From the NCBI RefSeq assembly GCF_000015265.1, contig NC_008699.1, forward strand, positions 2,046,001 through 2,110,000: a stretch of 64,000 bases of DNA. The letters run 5' to 3'. A program made the position numbers and the translations under genes. This stretch comes from Nocardioides sp. JS614 (GTDB taxonomy: Bacteria; Actinomycetota; Actinomycetes; Propionibacteriales; Nocardioidaceae). Every line of letters starts with the position of its first letter. Positions within the stretch are counted from its first letter, which is position 1. This document shows, piece by piece, positions 41,984-50,110 of the stretch. The notes under the pieces are model-generated. The model was not told the origin of the DNA. It did no database searches and saw nothing but the letters and a program-made list of their open reading frames with translations.

Positions 41984-43960
41984 ATGGCGCACCTCGGACA
42001 GCTCGGCCTGCTGCTGGCACTGGCGCTGGCGGCGTACGGCATGGTGGCCGCCTTCGCCGGCGCCTCGCCCCGGCGCGCGGCCTGGCTGGAGAGCGCCCGG
42101 CTCGCGGCGTTCGCCGTGCTGCTCGTCGTCCTGGTCGTCAACGGCGCCATGCTGATCGCGCTGCTGACCGACGACTTCGGCGTGCGCTACGTCGCCGAGA
42201 ACTCCTCGACGACGACACCGGTGTTCTTCAAGACCCTGTCCCTGTGGGCCTCCGACGACGGCTCCCTGCTGCTGTGGAACCTGGTGCTCGCCGGCTACGG
42301 CGCGGCCGTCGCCTGGCGGTTCCGCACAGACCGTCCCGCCGGCTTCCCGGTGGCCCTCGGTGTGATGTTCCTCGTCCAGTCCTTCTACCTGCTCCTGGTG
42401 AACGGGCCGTCACGACCGTTCGCCACCCTCGCGACGGCGCCTCTCGACGGACGAGGACCGGCGCCGCTGCTGCAGAACCATCCCCTGATGGCCGTGCACC
42501 CGCCGTTCCTCTACCTCGGCTTCATCGGCTTCACCGTGCCCTTCGCGTTCGCGATCGCCTCGCTGGTCAGCGGCTCGCAGCCGGACCGGTGGGTCGAGGT
42601 GATCCGCGGCTGGACCATCGCCGTCTGGACCTTCCTCACCGTCGGGCTGGCGCTCGGCGCGCTCTGGTCGTACTCCGTCCTGGGCTGGGGCGGCTACTGG
42701 GCGTGGGACCCGGTCGAGAACGTCGCCCTGTTGCCGTGGCTGGTCGCGACCGCGTTCCTCCACTCGGTGATGCTGCAGCGCCGCAGCGGGATGGCGACGT
42801 TGTGGAACGTCGGCCTGGTGATCGGCGCCTTCGCCCTCACCACGTTCGGGACGTTCCTGACCCGCGGCAGCGTGCTCACCTCGATCCACGCGTTCGCCGA
42901 CTCCTCCGTCGGGCCGGCGTACCTCACCTTCCTCACGCTCGTGCTCCTCGGCGGCTTCGGGCTGGTCGTGTGGCGGCTGCCGCTGCTGCGCTCCCCGGCC
43001 CGGATGGACTCCCTGCTGTCGCGGGAGGCGGCGCTGGTCGGCAACAACGTGCTGCTGCTGGCCGCCACCGGCATCGTCCTGCTCGGCACCGTCTTCCCGA
43101 TGGTCGCCGAGGCCGTCTTCGACCAGCAGCTGACGGTCGGGCGGCCGTACTTCGAGTCCGCCGTCACCCCGGTCTTCCTCCTGCTGCTCCTGCTGATGGG
43201 GGTCGGCCCGCTGCTGCCGTGGCGGCGGGGCACCCCCGGCCGGGCGTGGCAGCGGCTGCGGCTGCCGGCGTCGGCCGCGGCGCTCGTCGCCGTCGTGCTC
43301 ACGCTGGCCGGCGTCCGGTCCACGGGCGCCGTCGTCGGGCTCGGCCTGGTGGCGCTGGTCGTCGTCGGCACCGGCCGGGAGCTGGTGCGCGGCGTCCGGG
43401 GCGGCGGAGGACCCCGACGGGTGCTGCGCGGCAGCCGGCGGTACGGCGGGCTCCTGGTGCACGTCGGGATGGCGGTCCTCGCCGCGGGCGTGATCGCCTC
43501 CTCGGCGCTCGGCCAGGAGGGTGAGGTCACCCTCGCGAAGGGCGAGACGGCCACGTTCGCCGGCCACGAGCTGCGCTACGAGGGCCTGCAGACCGACCGG
43601 CAGCCGAACCGGACCGTGCTCACGGTCGCGCTCACCGTGTCCGGTGACGGCGACGAGCTGCGACTGGATCCCAGGCTCAACCTGTACCCCGCCGCGTCGG
43701 AGCCGATCGCCTCGCCCGCCATCGACCGCGGGCCGGTGTGGGACCTGTACACCTCGGTGATCTCACTGCAGGACAACGGCGACTCGGCGACCGTCCGGGT
43801 GCTGCACACGCCGGGCGTCAACTGGCTCTGGCTCGGGGCGCTGTTGATGATCCTCGGTGGCCTGCTGGCCGGCTGGCCGCACCGCGTCCGGCGACGCCGC
43901 CCACCGGCGACGGCCGAAGGGCGGGTGCCGCCCGTGGTCGTGACGGGTGCGCGGCCATGA
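41984..43960 (+). CDS. ccmF: Haem lyase subunit CcmF
   Basis: A 658-residue protein with about fourteen hydrophobic helices, the expected size for CcmF. The WWD haem-binding segment is VLGWGGYWAWDPVENVALLPW. Flanking conserved strings are LLLWNLVLAGYGA, MAVHPPFLYLGFIGFTVPFAFAIA and FGTFLTRGSVLTSIHAFA, with the conserved histidines. The C-terminal periplasmic-side domain starts near residue 510. CcmF ligates haem from CcmE to the CxxCH cysteines with CcmH and CcmI. It starts one base after the ccmE stop. Confidence 0.96.
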   Translation: MAHLGQLGLLLALALAAYGMVAAFAGASPRRAAWLESARLAAFAVLLVVLVVNGAMLIALLTDDFGVRYVAENSSTTTPVFFKTLSLWASDDGSLLLWNLVLAGYGAAVAWRFRTDRPAGFPVALGVMFLVQSFYLLLVNGPSRPFATLATAPLDGRGPAPLLQNHPLMAVHPPFLYLGFIGFTVPFAFAIASLVSGSQPDRWVEVIRGWTIAVWTFLTVGLALGALWSYSVLGWGGYWAWDPVENVALLPWLVATAFLHSVMLQRRSGMATLWNVGLVIGAFALTTFGTFLTRGSVLTSIHAFADSSVGPAYLTFLTLVLLGGFGLVVWRLPLLRSPARMDSLLSREAALVGNNVLLLAATGIVLLGTVFPMVAEAVFDQQLTVGRPYFESAVTPVFLLLLLLMGVGPLLPWRRGTPGRAWQRLRLPASAAALVAVVLTLAGVRSTGAVVGLGLVALVVVGTGRELVRGVRGGGGPRRVLRGSRRYGGLLVHVGMAVLAAGVIASSALGQEGEVTLAKGETATFAGHELRYEGLQTDRQPNRTVLTVALTVSGDGDELRLDPRLNLYPAASEPIASPAIDRGPVWDLYTSVISLQDNGDSATVRVLHTPGVNWLWLGALLMILGGLLAGWPHRVRRRRPPATAEGRVPPVVVTGARP

Positions 43961-44526
43961 GCGGCGGCGGGGTGCGCGGTGGCGGTCGGCGGCTGGTGCC
44001 GCTGGGTGGCCTCGCCGTCGGCGTGGCCCTGGTCGCGCTGCTGCTGGCGCTCGGGCTCACGACCGACGCGAAGCTGGCGGCCTCGCCGCTGTCCGGCCGC
44101 CCGGCCCCGGCCTTCGACCTGCCCGGCCTGGACGGGGCCGAGCAGAGCCGGGTCCGCCTGGAGGACCTGGAGGGGCAGGTCGTCGTGGTGAACTTCTGGG
44201 CATCGTGGTGCACCGAGTGCCGGGTCGAGCAGCCGGAGCTCAACGCGGCCTGGGAGCGGTTCCGCGACTCCGGCGTCGTCGTTCTCGGGGTGAACTTCCA
44301 GGACGCCCCCGGCGACGCCCGACAGTTCGCAGCGACCAGCGGTGCGTCGTACCCGATGGTCGTGGACCGGGACTCCTCGACGGCGCTGGACTTCGGGCTG
44401 CGCGGCGTCCCCGAGACCTTCCTGATCGACCGAGACGGCCGGATCGTGGAGCGGTTCGTGGGGCCGGTGACGGCGGCGACGTTGGGTGAGCGGCTCGAGC
44501 CGCTGATCGACGGAGCACGGCCATGA
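43957..44526 (+). CDS. ccmG: Thioredoxin-like thiol reductant CcmG
   Basis: A 189-residue membrane-anchored thioredoxin fold. One N-terminal helix (~14-34), then FDLPGLDGAEQSRVRLEDL, the redox site VVNFWASWCTEC, the cis-proline region RGVPETFLIDRDG. It keeps apocytochrome or CcmH cysteines reduced using electrons from CcdA. The active site CTEC is a plain CxxC with Glu-Thr in between. ATGA overlap with ccmF and the operon position make CcmG/DsbE the right name rather than a general Trx. Confidence 0.92.
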   Translation: MSGGGVRGGGRRLVPLGGLAVGVALVALLLALGLTTDAKLAASPLSGRPAPAFDLPGLDGAEQSRVRLEDLEGQVVVVNFWASWCTECRVEQPELNAAWERFRDSGVVVLGVNFQDAPGDARQFAATSGASYPMVVDRDSSTALDFGLRGVPETFLIDRDGRIVERFVGPVTAATLGERLEPLIDGARP

Positions 44527-45050
44527 GCCCCGCACGCCCGGCGCGCCCGTCGGGCGGCCGTCTGCGCCTGGCCCTCGCGGCCCTCGTCCTGATGGCCACC
44601 GCCGGCGCCCTGGTGTGGGGCGCCGCGACCGGCCGGCCACCGACCGACGAGGAGCGCGCCACGGCGATCGCCGCGGGGCTGCGGTGCCCGGTCTGCACGG
44701 ACCTGTCGGCCGCCGACTCCTCGGCACCACTCGCGCGGCAGATGCGGACCGAGATCCGGCAGCAGGTGGCGGCCGGGGTCTCCGACGAGGAGATCCGTCG
44801 CGGCTTCGTCGAGGCCTACGGGCCGTCGGTGCTCCTGACCCCGCCCGCGGACGGCATCGGCCGGGTCGCGCACCTCCTGCCCGTGCTCGTCCTGGCGGCC
44901 GCGGCGGCGGGTGGCGCGACCGTCCTCGTGAGGGGTCGGCGCTCCGTGAGCCGGACCGGGCTCGGCCTCGCCGGGCCGGAGCCCGGCTCACCGACCGACC
45001 GGGCCCTGGTCGACCGCGCGCTGGCCGACCTGCTGAAGGAGGAGTCGTGA
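44523..45050 (+). CDS. ccmH: Cytochrome c biogenesis protein CcmH
   Basis: A 175-residue protein with an N-terminal hydrophobic segment, then the diagnostic LRCPVCTDLSAADSSAPLARQMR (the redox CxxC of CcmH), followed by EIRRGFVEAYGPSVLLTPP, conserved in the three-helix bundle, and a C-terminal membrane helix (~118-138). It presents reduced apocytochrome thiols to CcmF. Overlaps at both ends (ATGA) show coupling with ccmG and ccmI. Confidence 0.95.
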   Translation: MSPARPARPSGGRLRLALAALVLMATAGALVWGAATGRPPTDEERATAIAAGLRCPVCTDLSAADSSAPLARQMRTEIRQQVAAGVSDEEIRRGFVEAYGPSVLLTPPADGIGRVAHLLPVLVLAAAAAGGATVLVRGRRSVSRTGLGLAGPEPGSPTDRALVDRALADLLKEES

Positions 45051-45937
45051 CCCTCGCCCTCGTGGCCGGAGCGATCAGCGTGGTCGCGCTCGCCCTGCTG
45101 ACCCGGCCGTTCCTGGCCGCGAGCCGCGCCCCGCGGCCCTCCGGCGCGAGCACCCCCGACGTACGCCGACAGCTGCTGCGCCAGGTCCGCGACCTCGATG
45201 CCGAGCGCGCGGCCGGCGAGCTGACGGACGCACAGCACGCCGCCCGCCGCCGCGCCCTGGAGGCCGAGCTCGCCCCACTGCTGCGCGCCGAGCCGGTCGT
45301 GCGCGAACCCCGGGCCCCGGCGCGGAGCATGCGGACCCGGCGCGCGCGTTGGACCCGGCGGGTCGCCGTCCTGGCGGTCCTCGCCACGGCCGCCACCGGA
45401 ACCGCGGTCGTGCTCCGCAACACCGTCGAGCCCGAGCCGCCGGCGGCGGCCGCGCCACCGGCGGCTGCCGCGGCCGCACCCGACGGCGCCTTCGCGACCC
45501 AGCCCACCGCAGCGGAGCTCGACGCCGTCGACGCCGCGGTGCGACAGGTCCGCCGACAGCCGCAGTCCGTCGGCGCACACCTGGCCCTGGCGCACGCCTA
45601 CACGCGGGCGCGACAGCCGCAGCTGGCCACCGTCGAGTACCTCGCCACCCTGCGGATCGCGCCCGGCAACGCCGAGGCCAACACCGCGCTGGCCCTGGTG
45701 GCGTTCACCTCCGGCAACGCCGAGCAGGCCAAGCCGATGGTCGACCGGGCCCTCCGCACCAGGCCGGGCTATCCCGAGGCCCTCTACGTCCGCGGCCTGG
45801 TGCTCGCGATGGGGCTGAAGCGTCCGGCCGCCGCCGAGCAGGACCTGCGTGCCTACCTCGACCGGGCACCGTTCGGCTCGCACCGCCAGACGGTCCGGGC
45901 CGTGCTCGCCCTCGTGCAGAAGGAGGGACGTCGATGA
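45047..45937 (+). CDS. ccmI: Cytochrome c biogenesis TPR protein CcmI
   Basis: A 296-residue protein. Two membrane helices (~1-20 and ~107-125) flank a cytoplasmic loop with the leucine-zipper-like QLLRQVRDLDAERAAGELTDAQHAARRRALE, characteristic of CcmI. An Ala/Pro-rich linker follows, then a C-terminal TPR domain (~165-296; VGAHLALAHAYTRARQPQLATVEYLATLRIAPGNAEANTALALVA). CcmI holds the apocytochrome C-terminus for CcmF/CcmH. The GTG start follows AAGGAGG. TPR and zipper order match proteobacterial CcmI. Confidence 0.88.
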   Translation: MTLALVAGAISVVALALLTRPFLAASRAPRPSGASTPDVRRQLLRQVRDLDAERAAGELTDAQHAARRRALEAELAPLLRAEPVVREPRAPARSMRTRRARWTRRVAVLAVLATAATGTAVVLRNTVEPEPPAAAAPPAAAAAAPDGAFATQPTAAELDAVDAAVRQVRRQPQSVGAHLALAHAYTRARQPQLATVEYLATLRIAPGNAEANTALALVAFTSGNAEQAKPMVDRALRTRPGYPEALYVRGLVLAMGLKRPAAAEQDLRAYLDRAPFGSHRQTVRAVLALVQKEGRR

Positions 45938-47280
45938 GCCGGCTGACCTGCCTCGCGTTCCCGGGCCGCAGCATCCCGATGGCGGTCCTGGAGCGGCTCT
46001 CCGTCGCGGCGCGCGAGCTGCCCGCCAGCGTCCGGGCGCTCCGGGCGGTGCCGGGGGTCGACCAGGTGCTGGTGCTCTCGACCTGCGAGCGCACGGAGGT
46101 CTACGCGTGGTGGACCGACGAGGCGGACCCGGCGGCGCTGCTGCGGGCACTCGCCGGGCAGCGCGGGCTGGGGCCGGAGCCGCTGCTCGAGCACGCCGTC
46201 GGCCTGACGGGTCGTGAGGCCGTGCAACACCTGCTCCGGGTCACCGCCGGACTCGACTCCTTCGTCCGCGGCGAGTCCGACATCGTCGGCCAGGTGCGGG
46301 CGGCGGTCCAGGCCGCTCGGGCGGAGGGTGCGGTCGGGCTGGAGGTGCAGCGGCTGGTCGACGCCGCCGTGAACACCTCGCGCCGGGTGCACCGCAGCAC
46401 GGGCGCCGGGCTGGCCGCCGGCTCGGTCGCGTCGACCGCCGTCGCCGCCGTGGCCGGGCTGCTCCCCGACGGACTGGCCGGACGCGACCTGCTGGTCGTC
46501 GGCACCGGCCAGGTGGCCGTGAGCGTCGTCGCCGCCGCTCGGGAGGCCGGTGCCCGCCTGACGGTGTGCGGGCGGGACCCGGAGCGGGCCGCCGCGATCG
46601 CGCCGGCCGGGGCGCGGGTGCTCGGGTTGGACGATCTCCCGGGCGCGCTCCTCGACGCGGACGCCGTCGTGTTCGGCACGTCGTCGCCCGAGCGGCTGCT
46701 CCGTGCCGGCGACCTCGGACCGGGGTTGAGCGAGCACCGGTCCGGTCGTGAGCTCGTGGTCGTCGACCTGTGCGTGCCGCGCAACGTCGACCCGGACGTG
46801 CGGGGTGTGCCCGGGGTGCGACTGCTGGACCTCACCGACCTCCGCGGCGCCGCCGTACCGGGCCGGCGTCCGTCCGCCCCGGCGCCGGCGGCGCTGGAGC
46901 TGGCCGAGCAGATCGTCGCGCAGGAGGTGGACCGCTTCCTGCACTGGTGGGTGGACCGTGCGGCCGCGGAGCCGGTACGCCGCCTGCGCGCAGACGTCGA
47001 GGCGTGCGTCCGCGAGGAGGTCGCGCGAGCCACCCGGGGTCTCTCGCCCGACCTCGAGCCGCTCGTCGCCGAGGGGATCCGCCGGGCGGTGCAGCACCTC
47101 GCGCACGGGCCGACGCGTCGGCTCCTCGACGCCGCGGCAGCAGGCGAGGACGAGGTCGTCGCGCTGCTCGCCGGGCTGTTCGCGCCGTCGGCCGAGGAGG
47201 ACCAGGCTGTCCCGGCCTACTCGCCCCAGCCCATCGGGAACACCTCGAACGCCGCGGCGAGCGCGACGCCGAGGCGCTGA
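45934..47280 (+). CDS. hemA: Glutamyl-tRNA reductase
   Basis: HemA reduces glutamyl-tRNA(Glu) to glutamate-1-semialdehyde, the first step of C5 haem synthesis. The 448-residue product has the catalytic cysteine in VLVLSTCERTEVYA, the substrate region GLDSFVRGESDIVGQVR, a Rossmann stretch LLVVGTGQVAVSVVAAAREAG and a C-terminal dimerisation helix. GESDIVGQV replaces the usual GExQIxGQV. Overlap with ccmI (ATGA) puts it last in the ccm operon, so haem synthesis may be raised when cytochrome c is made. The 3' end overlaps a convergent gene by 64 bp. Whether the genome has a second hemA is not known. Confidence 0.94.
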   Translation: MSRLTCLAFPGRSIPMAVLERLSVAARELPASVRALRAVPGVDQVLVLSTCERTEVYAWWTDEADPAALLRALAGQRGLGPEPLLEHAVGLTGREAVQHLLRVTAGLDSFVRGESDIVGQVRAAVQAARAEGAVGLEVQRLVDAAVNTSRRVHRSTGAGLAAGSVASTAVAAVAGLLPDGLAGRDLLVVGTGQVAVSVVAAAREAGARLTVCGRDPERAAAIAPAGARVLGLDDLPGALLDADAVVFGTSSPERLLRAGDLGPGLSEHRSGRELVVVDLCVPRNVDPDVRGVPGVRLLDLTDLRGAAVPGRRPSAPAPAALELAEQIVAQEVDRFLHWWVDRAAAEPVRRLRADVEACVREEVARATRGLSPDLEPLVAEGIRRAVQHLAHGPTRRLLDAAAAGEDEVVALLAGLFAPSAEEDQAVPAYSPQPIGNTSNAAASATPRR

Positions 47281-47954
47281 CCGGTCTGGCGGCCGAAGCC
47301 CTCGAGGAACTCGCGGGCGTCGAAGTGCTCCCAGCCGAGGCCGTCGATGTAGGCGCGGTGCGCCTCCAGGGAGGCGACCCCGGCCTCGAACGTGTCGCTC
47401 GTGTCGACCGCGTGCGCGGCGTTCGGGGAGCCGAAGGCCCAGACGGCCCGGACGCCGCCCCACGGCTCGAGCCCGTCGCCGAGCTGCTCGGGGAACACCC
47501 ACCGGTTGCCGGCGTCGCGCACGGCGTCGACCACCGCCCGGCCGGTCGCGATGTGGTCGGCCTGGTTGAGGTTCACCCCGCCCCAGGTGTCGCGGAAGTT
47601 GCCGGTCACGACGATGTCGGGCCGGAAGCGGCGTACGACGTGGGCGATCTCGCGGCGCAGCGAGACGCCGTACTCGAGCACCCCGTCGGGCTGGTGGAGG
47701 AACTCGACCGCGGACACGCCGACGATCCGCGCCGACTCGACCTGCTCGGCCTCGCGCACGACCCGGCACTCCTCGGGCGGCATCGCGTCGATGCCCGCCT
47801 CGCCGCTGGTCACCATGCAGTAGGTGACGTCCTTGCCCTGCGCGGTCCAGCGTGCGACCGCGGCCGCCGCGCCGAACTCCATGTCGTCGGGGTGGGCGAC
47901 CACGCAGAGCGCGCGCTCCCAGTCCTCCGGCAACGACTCGAGCTGCTCGTCCAT
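47217..47954 (-). CDS. PIG-L family deacetylase
   Basis: A 245-residue zinc-dependent N-acetylglucosaminyl deacetylase-type enzyme. The metal motif is VVAHPDDMEFG (residues ~18-28). A conserved CMVTSGEAGID and a late NLNQADHIATGRAVVDAVRD, with the third metal His in DHIATG, are typical. The family includes MshB and Mca of mycothiol metabolism and many sugar or lincosamide deacetylases; this one reads like the general actinobacterial 'LmbE' type, not clearly MshB. GGAGG precedes the ATG. The gene end overlaps hemA by 64 bp. Confidence 0.87.
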   Translation of the reverse strand: MDEQLESLPEDWERALCVVAHPDDMEFGAAAAVARWTAQGKDVTYCMVTSGEAGIDAMPPEECRVVREAEQVESARIVGVSAVEFLHQPDGVLEYGVSLRREIAHVVRRFRPDIVVTGNFRDTWGGVNLNQADHIATGRAVVDAVRDAGNRWVFPEQLGDGLEPWGGVRAVWAFGSPNAAHAVDTSDTFEAGVASLEAHRAYIDGLGWEHFDAREFLEGFGRQTGQRLGVALAAAFEVFPMGWGE

Positions 47955-47993
47955 GTGCGACCTCCTGCTCGCGAGCATGACACGCTGCCTGGC

Positions 47994-49016
47994 ATGACGC
48001 GCTACGCCGACCTCGCGCTGCGGCTGCCGCCGGCCAGCGAGCGCTGGGCGGGGGAGGCGTTCCGGTCCGAGCTGCTGTCCTGGGTGACGTCGGCCGTGGG
48101 GGAGCCGCGGTCGCTGGAGCCGGTCCAGACCCGCCCCTGGGCGACGGTGTGGCGGGCCGAGACGGCGACCGGGGTCTTCTACGCCAAGCAGAACTGCGCG
48201 ACCCAGTCCTACGAGGCTGCCCTCGTCCTCGCGCTCAACGACCTCGCGGCGCACCGCGTCGTCCCCCTGGCGGCGGTCGACACGACCCGCGGCCTGTTCC
48301 TCACCCCGGACCTCGGGATGCCGGCCGGCGACGTCGAGCGGGACGCCGACGATGACATCGGGCTCTGGTGCCGGGTGGTCGCCGCCGGCGCGCACCTGCA
48401 GCTGGAGGTCGCGCGGTACGTCGACCGGCTGGTCGAGGCCGGGCTGACCACGCTGGCACCGGCCGACTGCGTGGGGTACGTCGAGGAGCGGCTCGAGGCC
48501 TTCGCGGCCCTGCCGCCGGGCGACCCGCGGGGCCTGGCCGCCGAGCAGGCGGCCGCCGTGCGGGCCGCGCTGCCGCGCGTGGCGGGCTGGGCCGACCGGG
48601 TTGCGGCGCTCGGGCTGCCGCTCACGCTGTGCCACAACGACCTGCATGGACGCAACGTCTTCGAGGTGCGCGGTGAGCTGCGGTTCTTCGACTTCGCCGA
48701 CGCCCTCCTGACCGAGCCGCTCGCGGCGCTCCTGGTGCCCCTGAACGTGCTCGCCCGCGGGCGCGGACTGCCGCCGGACGACCCGCAGCTGGCGCGGGTC
48801 GCCGACGCGGCGCTCGAGGTGTGGAGCGAGCACGCCCCGATGGCCGAGCTGCGCGCGGCCCTGCCTGCGGCGCTCCAGCTCGCCCGGCTGGCCCGCACCG
48901 AGTCCTGGATCCGCTGCCTCGCCCCGATGGACGACGCGGAGCTGGCCGAGTGGGGCGACTCCGCGGCGTCCTGGTTGGGGTCGATCACGCAGGACTCGCC
49001 GTACCGGCCGAGGTGA
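47994..49016 (+). CDS. Aminoglycoside-phosphotransferase-fold protein
   Basis: A 340-residue kinase-like protein. The catalytic loop is LCHNDLHGRNVF and the metal-binding segment FFDFADALLTEP, both typical of the APH/choline-kinase fold. The N-terminal lobe is visible in VWRAETATGVFYAKQNCATQSYEAALVL, where the Lys of YAKQN is the likely ATP contact. Such proteins include drug phosphotransferases, but most genomic copies act on metabolites, so no resistance phenotype is inferred. It is divergent from the deacetylase and 31 bp before the DUF72 gene. Confidence 0.75.
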   Translation: MTRYADLALRLPPASERWAGEAFRSELLSWVTSAVGEPRSLEPVQTRPWATVWRAETATGVFYAKQNCATQSYEAALVLALNDLAAHRVVPLAAVDTTRGLFLTPDLGMPAGDVERDADDDIGLWCRVVAAGAHLQLEVARYVDRLVEAGLTTLAPADCVGYVEERLEAFAALPPGDPRGLAAEQAAAVRAALPRVAGWADRVAALGLPLTLCHNDLHGRNVFEVRGELRFFDFADALLTEPLAALLVPLNVLARGRGLPPDDPQLARVADAALEVWSEHAPMAELRAALPAALQLARLARTESWIRCLAPMDDAELAEWGDSAASWLGSITQDSPYRPR

Positions 49017-49047
49017 GCTCCCGCCACCGGAGGGGTACCCACCGCGC

Positions 49048-49896
49048 ATGGGTCGACAGCCGGGCGGGTCGGGTGACATCCGGGTCGGCATCTCCGGCTG
49101 GAGCTACGCCGGCTGGCGCGGCGACTTCTACCCGCGCGGCCTGCCCCAGCGCCAGGAGCTCGCCTACGCGGCCGAGCGGATGGGCTCGGTGGAGATCAAC
49201 GGCTCGTTCTACAGCCTGCAGCGGCCGACGTCGTACGCAGCCTGGCGCGAGCAGACGCCCGAGGACTTCGTCTTCGCGGTCAAGGGCGGCCGGTACGTCA
49301 CCCACATGAAACGGCTGCGCGACGTCGAGGGCCCGCTGGCGAACTTCTTCGCCTCCGGCGTGCTCGCCCTCGGACCCAAGCTGGGCCCGGTGCTCTGGCA
49401 GCTCCCGGAGCGGCTCCGGTTCGACGCCGACCTGCTCGCGTCGTTCTTCCGGCTGCTGCCCCGGACCCTGGGCGAGGTGGCCGCCCTGGCGGAGCGGCAC
49501 GACGCCAAGGTGCCGGAGGACCGCGCCCTGACCAGCGTCCCGGACGGCCTCGAGGCCCAGCGGGTCCGGCACGCCCTGGAGTTCCGGAGTCCCTCGTTCT
49601 GCACCGAGGAGGCGTTCGCGCTGCTGCGCGAGCACGACGTCGCCTGCGTGGTCGCGGACACCGCCGGCCGGTGGCCGCTGGCCGAAGCGGTCACCTCCGA
49701 CCTCGTCTACGTCCGCCTGCACGGCGACCAGGAGCTCTACACCAGCGGGTACGGCGACGCCGCCCTCGACGCGTGGGCCGAGAAGTGCCGCGGCTGGGCC
49801 GAGCGCCCCGACGTCGCGCAGGTGGTCGTCTACTTCGACAACGACGCGAAGGGCTTCGCGCCCCACGACGCCCTCCGGCTGATCGACCGGCTCTGA
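49048..49896 (+). CDS. DUF72 family protein
   Basis: A 282-residue TIM-barrel-like protein. DIRVGISGWSYAGWRGDFYPRGLPQRQELAYAAERM and EINGSFYSLQRPTSYAAWREQTPEDF are the highly conserved DUF72 (YecE-like) core, and YVRLHGDQELYTSGY comes late as in the family. Biochemical function is unknown. TACCCA lies six bases before the ATG, another leaderless-type arrangement. It ends about 38 bp before tRNA-Met. Confidence 0.88.
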   Translation: MGRQPGGSGDIRVGISGWSYAGWRGDFYPRGLPQRQELAYAAERMGSVEINGSFYSLQRPTSYAAWREQTPEDFVFAVKGGRYVTHMKRLRDVEGPLANFFASGVLALGPKLGPVLWQLPERLRFDADLLASFFRLLPRTLGEVAALAERHDAKVPEDRALTSVPDGLEAQRVRHALEFRSPSFCTEEAFALLREHDVACVVADTAGRWPLAEAVTSDLVYVRLHGDQELYTSGYGDAALDAWAEKCRGWAERPDVAQVVVYFDNDAKGFAPHDALRLIDRL

Positions 49897-49933
49897 CCCG
49901 TTGCGGGGCCGCCTACTAGGCTCCCGTCCGCAC

Positions 49934-50010
49934 GGGGCGGTAGCTCAGTCGGTCAGAGCAGAGGACTCATAATCCTTGGGTCGTGGGTTCGAGCCCCACC
50001 CGCCCCACCA
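49934..50010 (+). tRNA. tRNA-Met (CAT), element integration site
   Basis: A 74-base cloverleaf plus encoded CCA (50008-50010). Acceptor GGGGCGG/CCGCCCC, discriminator A. The anticodon stem GAGGA/TCCTT closes loop CTCATAA with anticodon CAT. The first acceptor pair is matched (G-C) and the sequence resembles elongator tRNA-Met of actinobacteria; tRNA-Ile2 also has a CAT anticodon and cannot be fully excluded. From the anticodon stem to one base past CCA, the sequence is repeated 7.2 kb away. Confidence 0.9.
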
Positions 50011-50011
50011 G
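49964..50011 (+). repeat. attL (48-bp direct repeat inside tRNA-Met)
   Basis: From GACTCATAATCC in the anticodon arm through CCACCAG just after the tRNA. It is identical to 57151-57198. Integration reconstitutes a complete tRNA here. Confidence 0.93.
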
Positions 50012-50110
50012 AGTTTGCGCAGGTCAGCGCCGCGTGGGATCCCTTCCGGCTATACCTTCCTGCGTCTCGTGCTAACGGTCTGCTATCGGGAGCCTCGAAC
50101 ACGTGCTCGC

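Noticed and set aside
47994..49016. Antibiotic resistance phosphotransferase
   Set aside because: The APH fold is clear but the family is broad; nothing ties this protein to an antibiotic.
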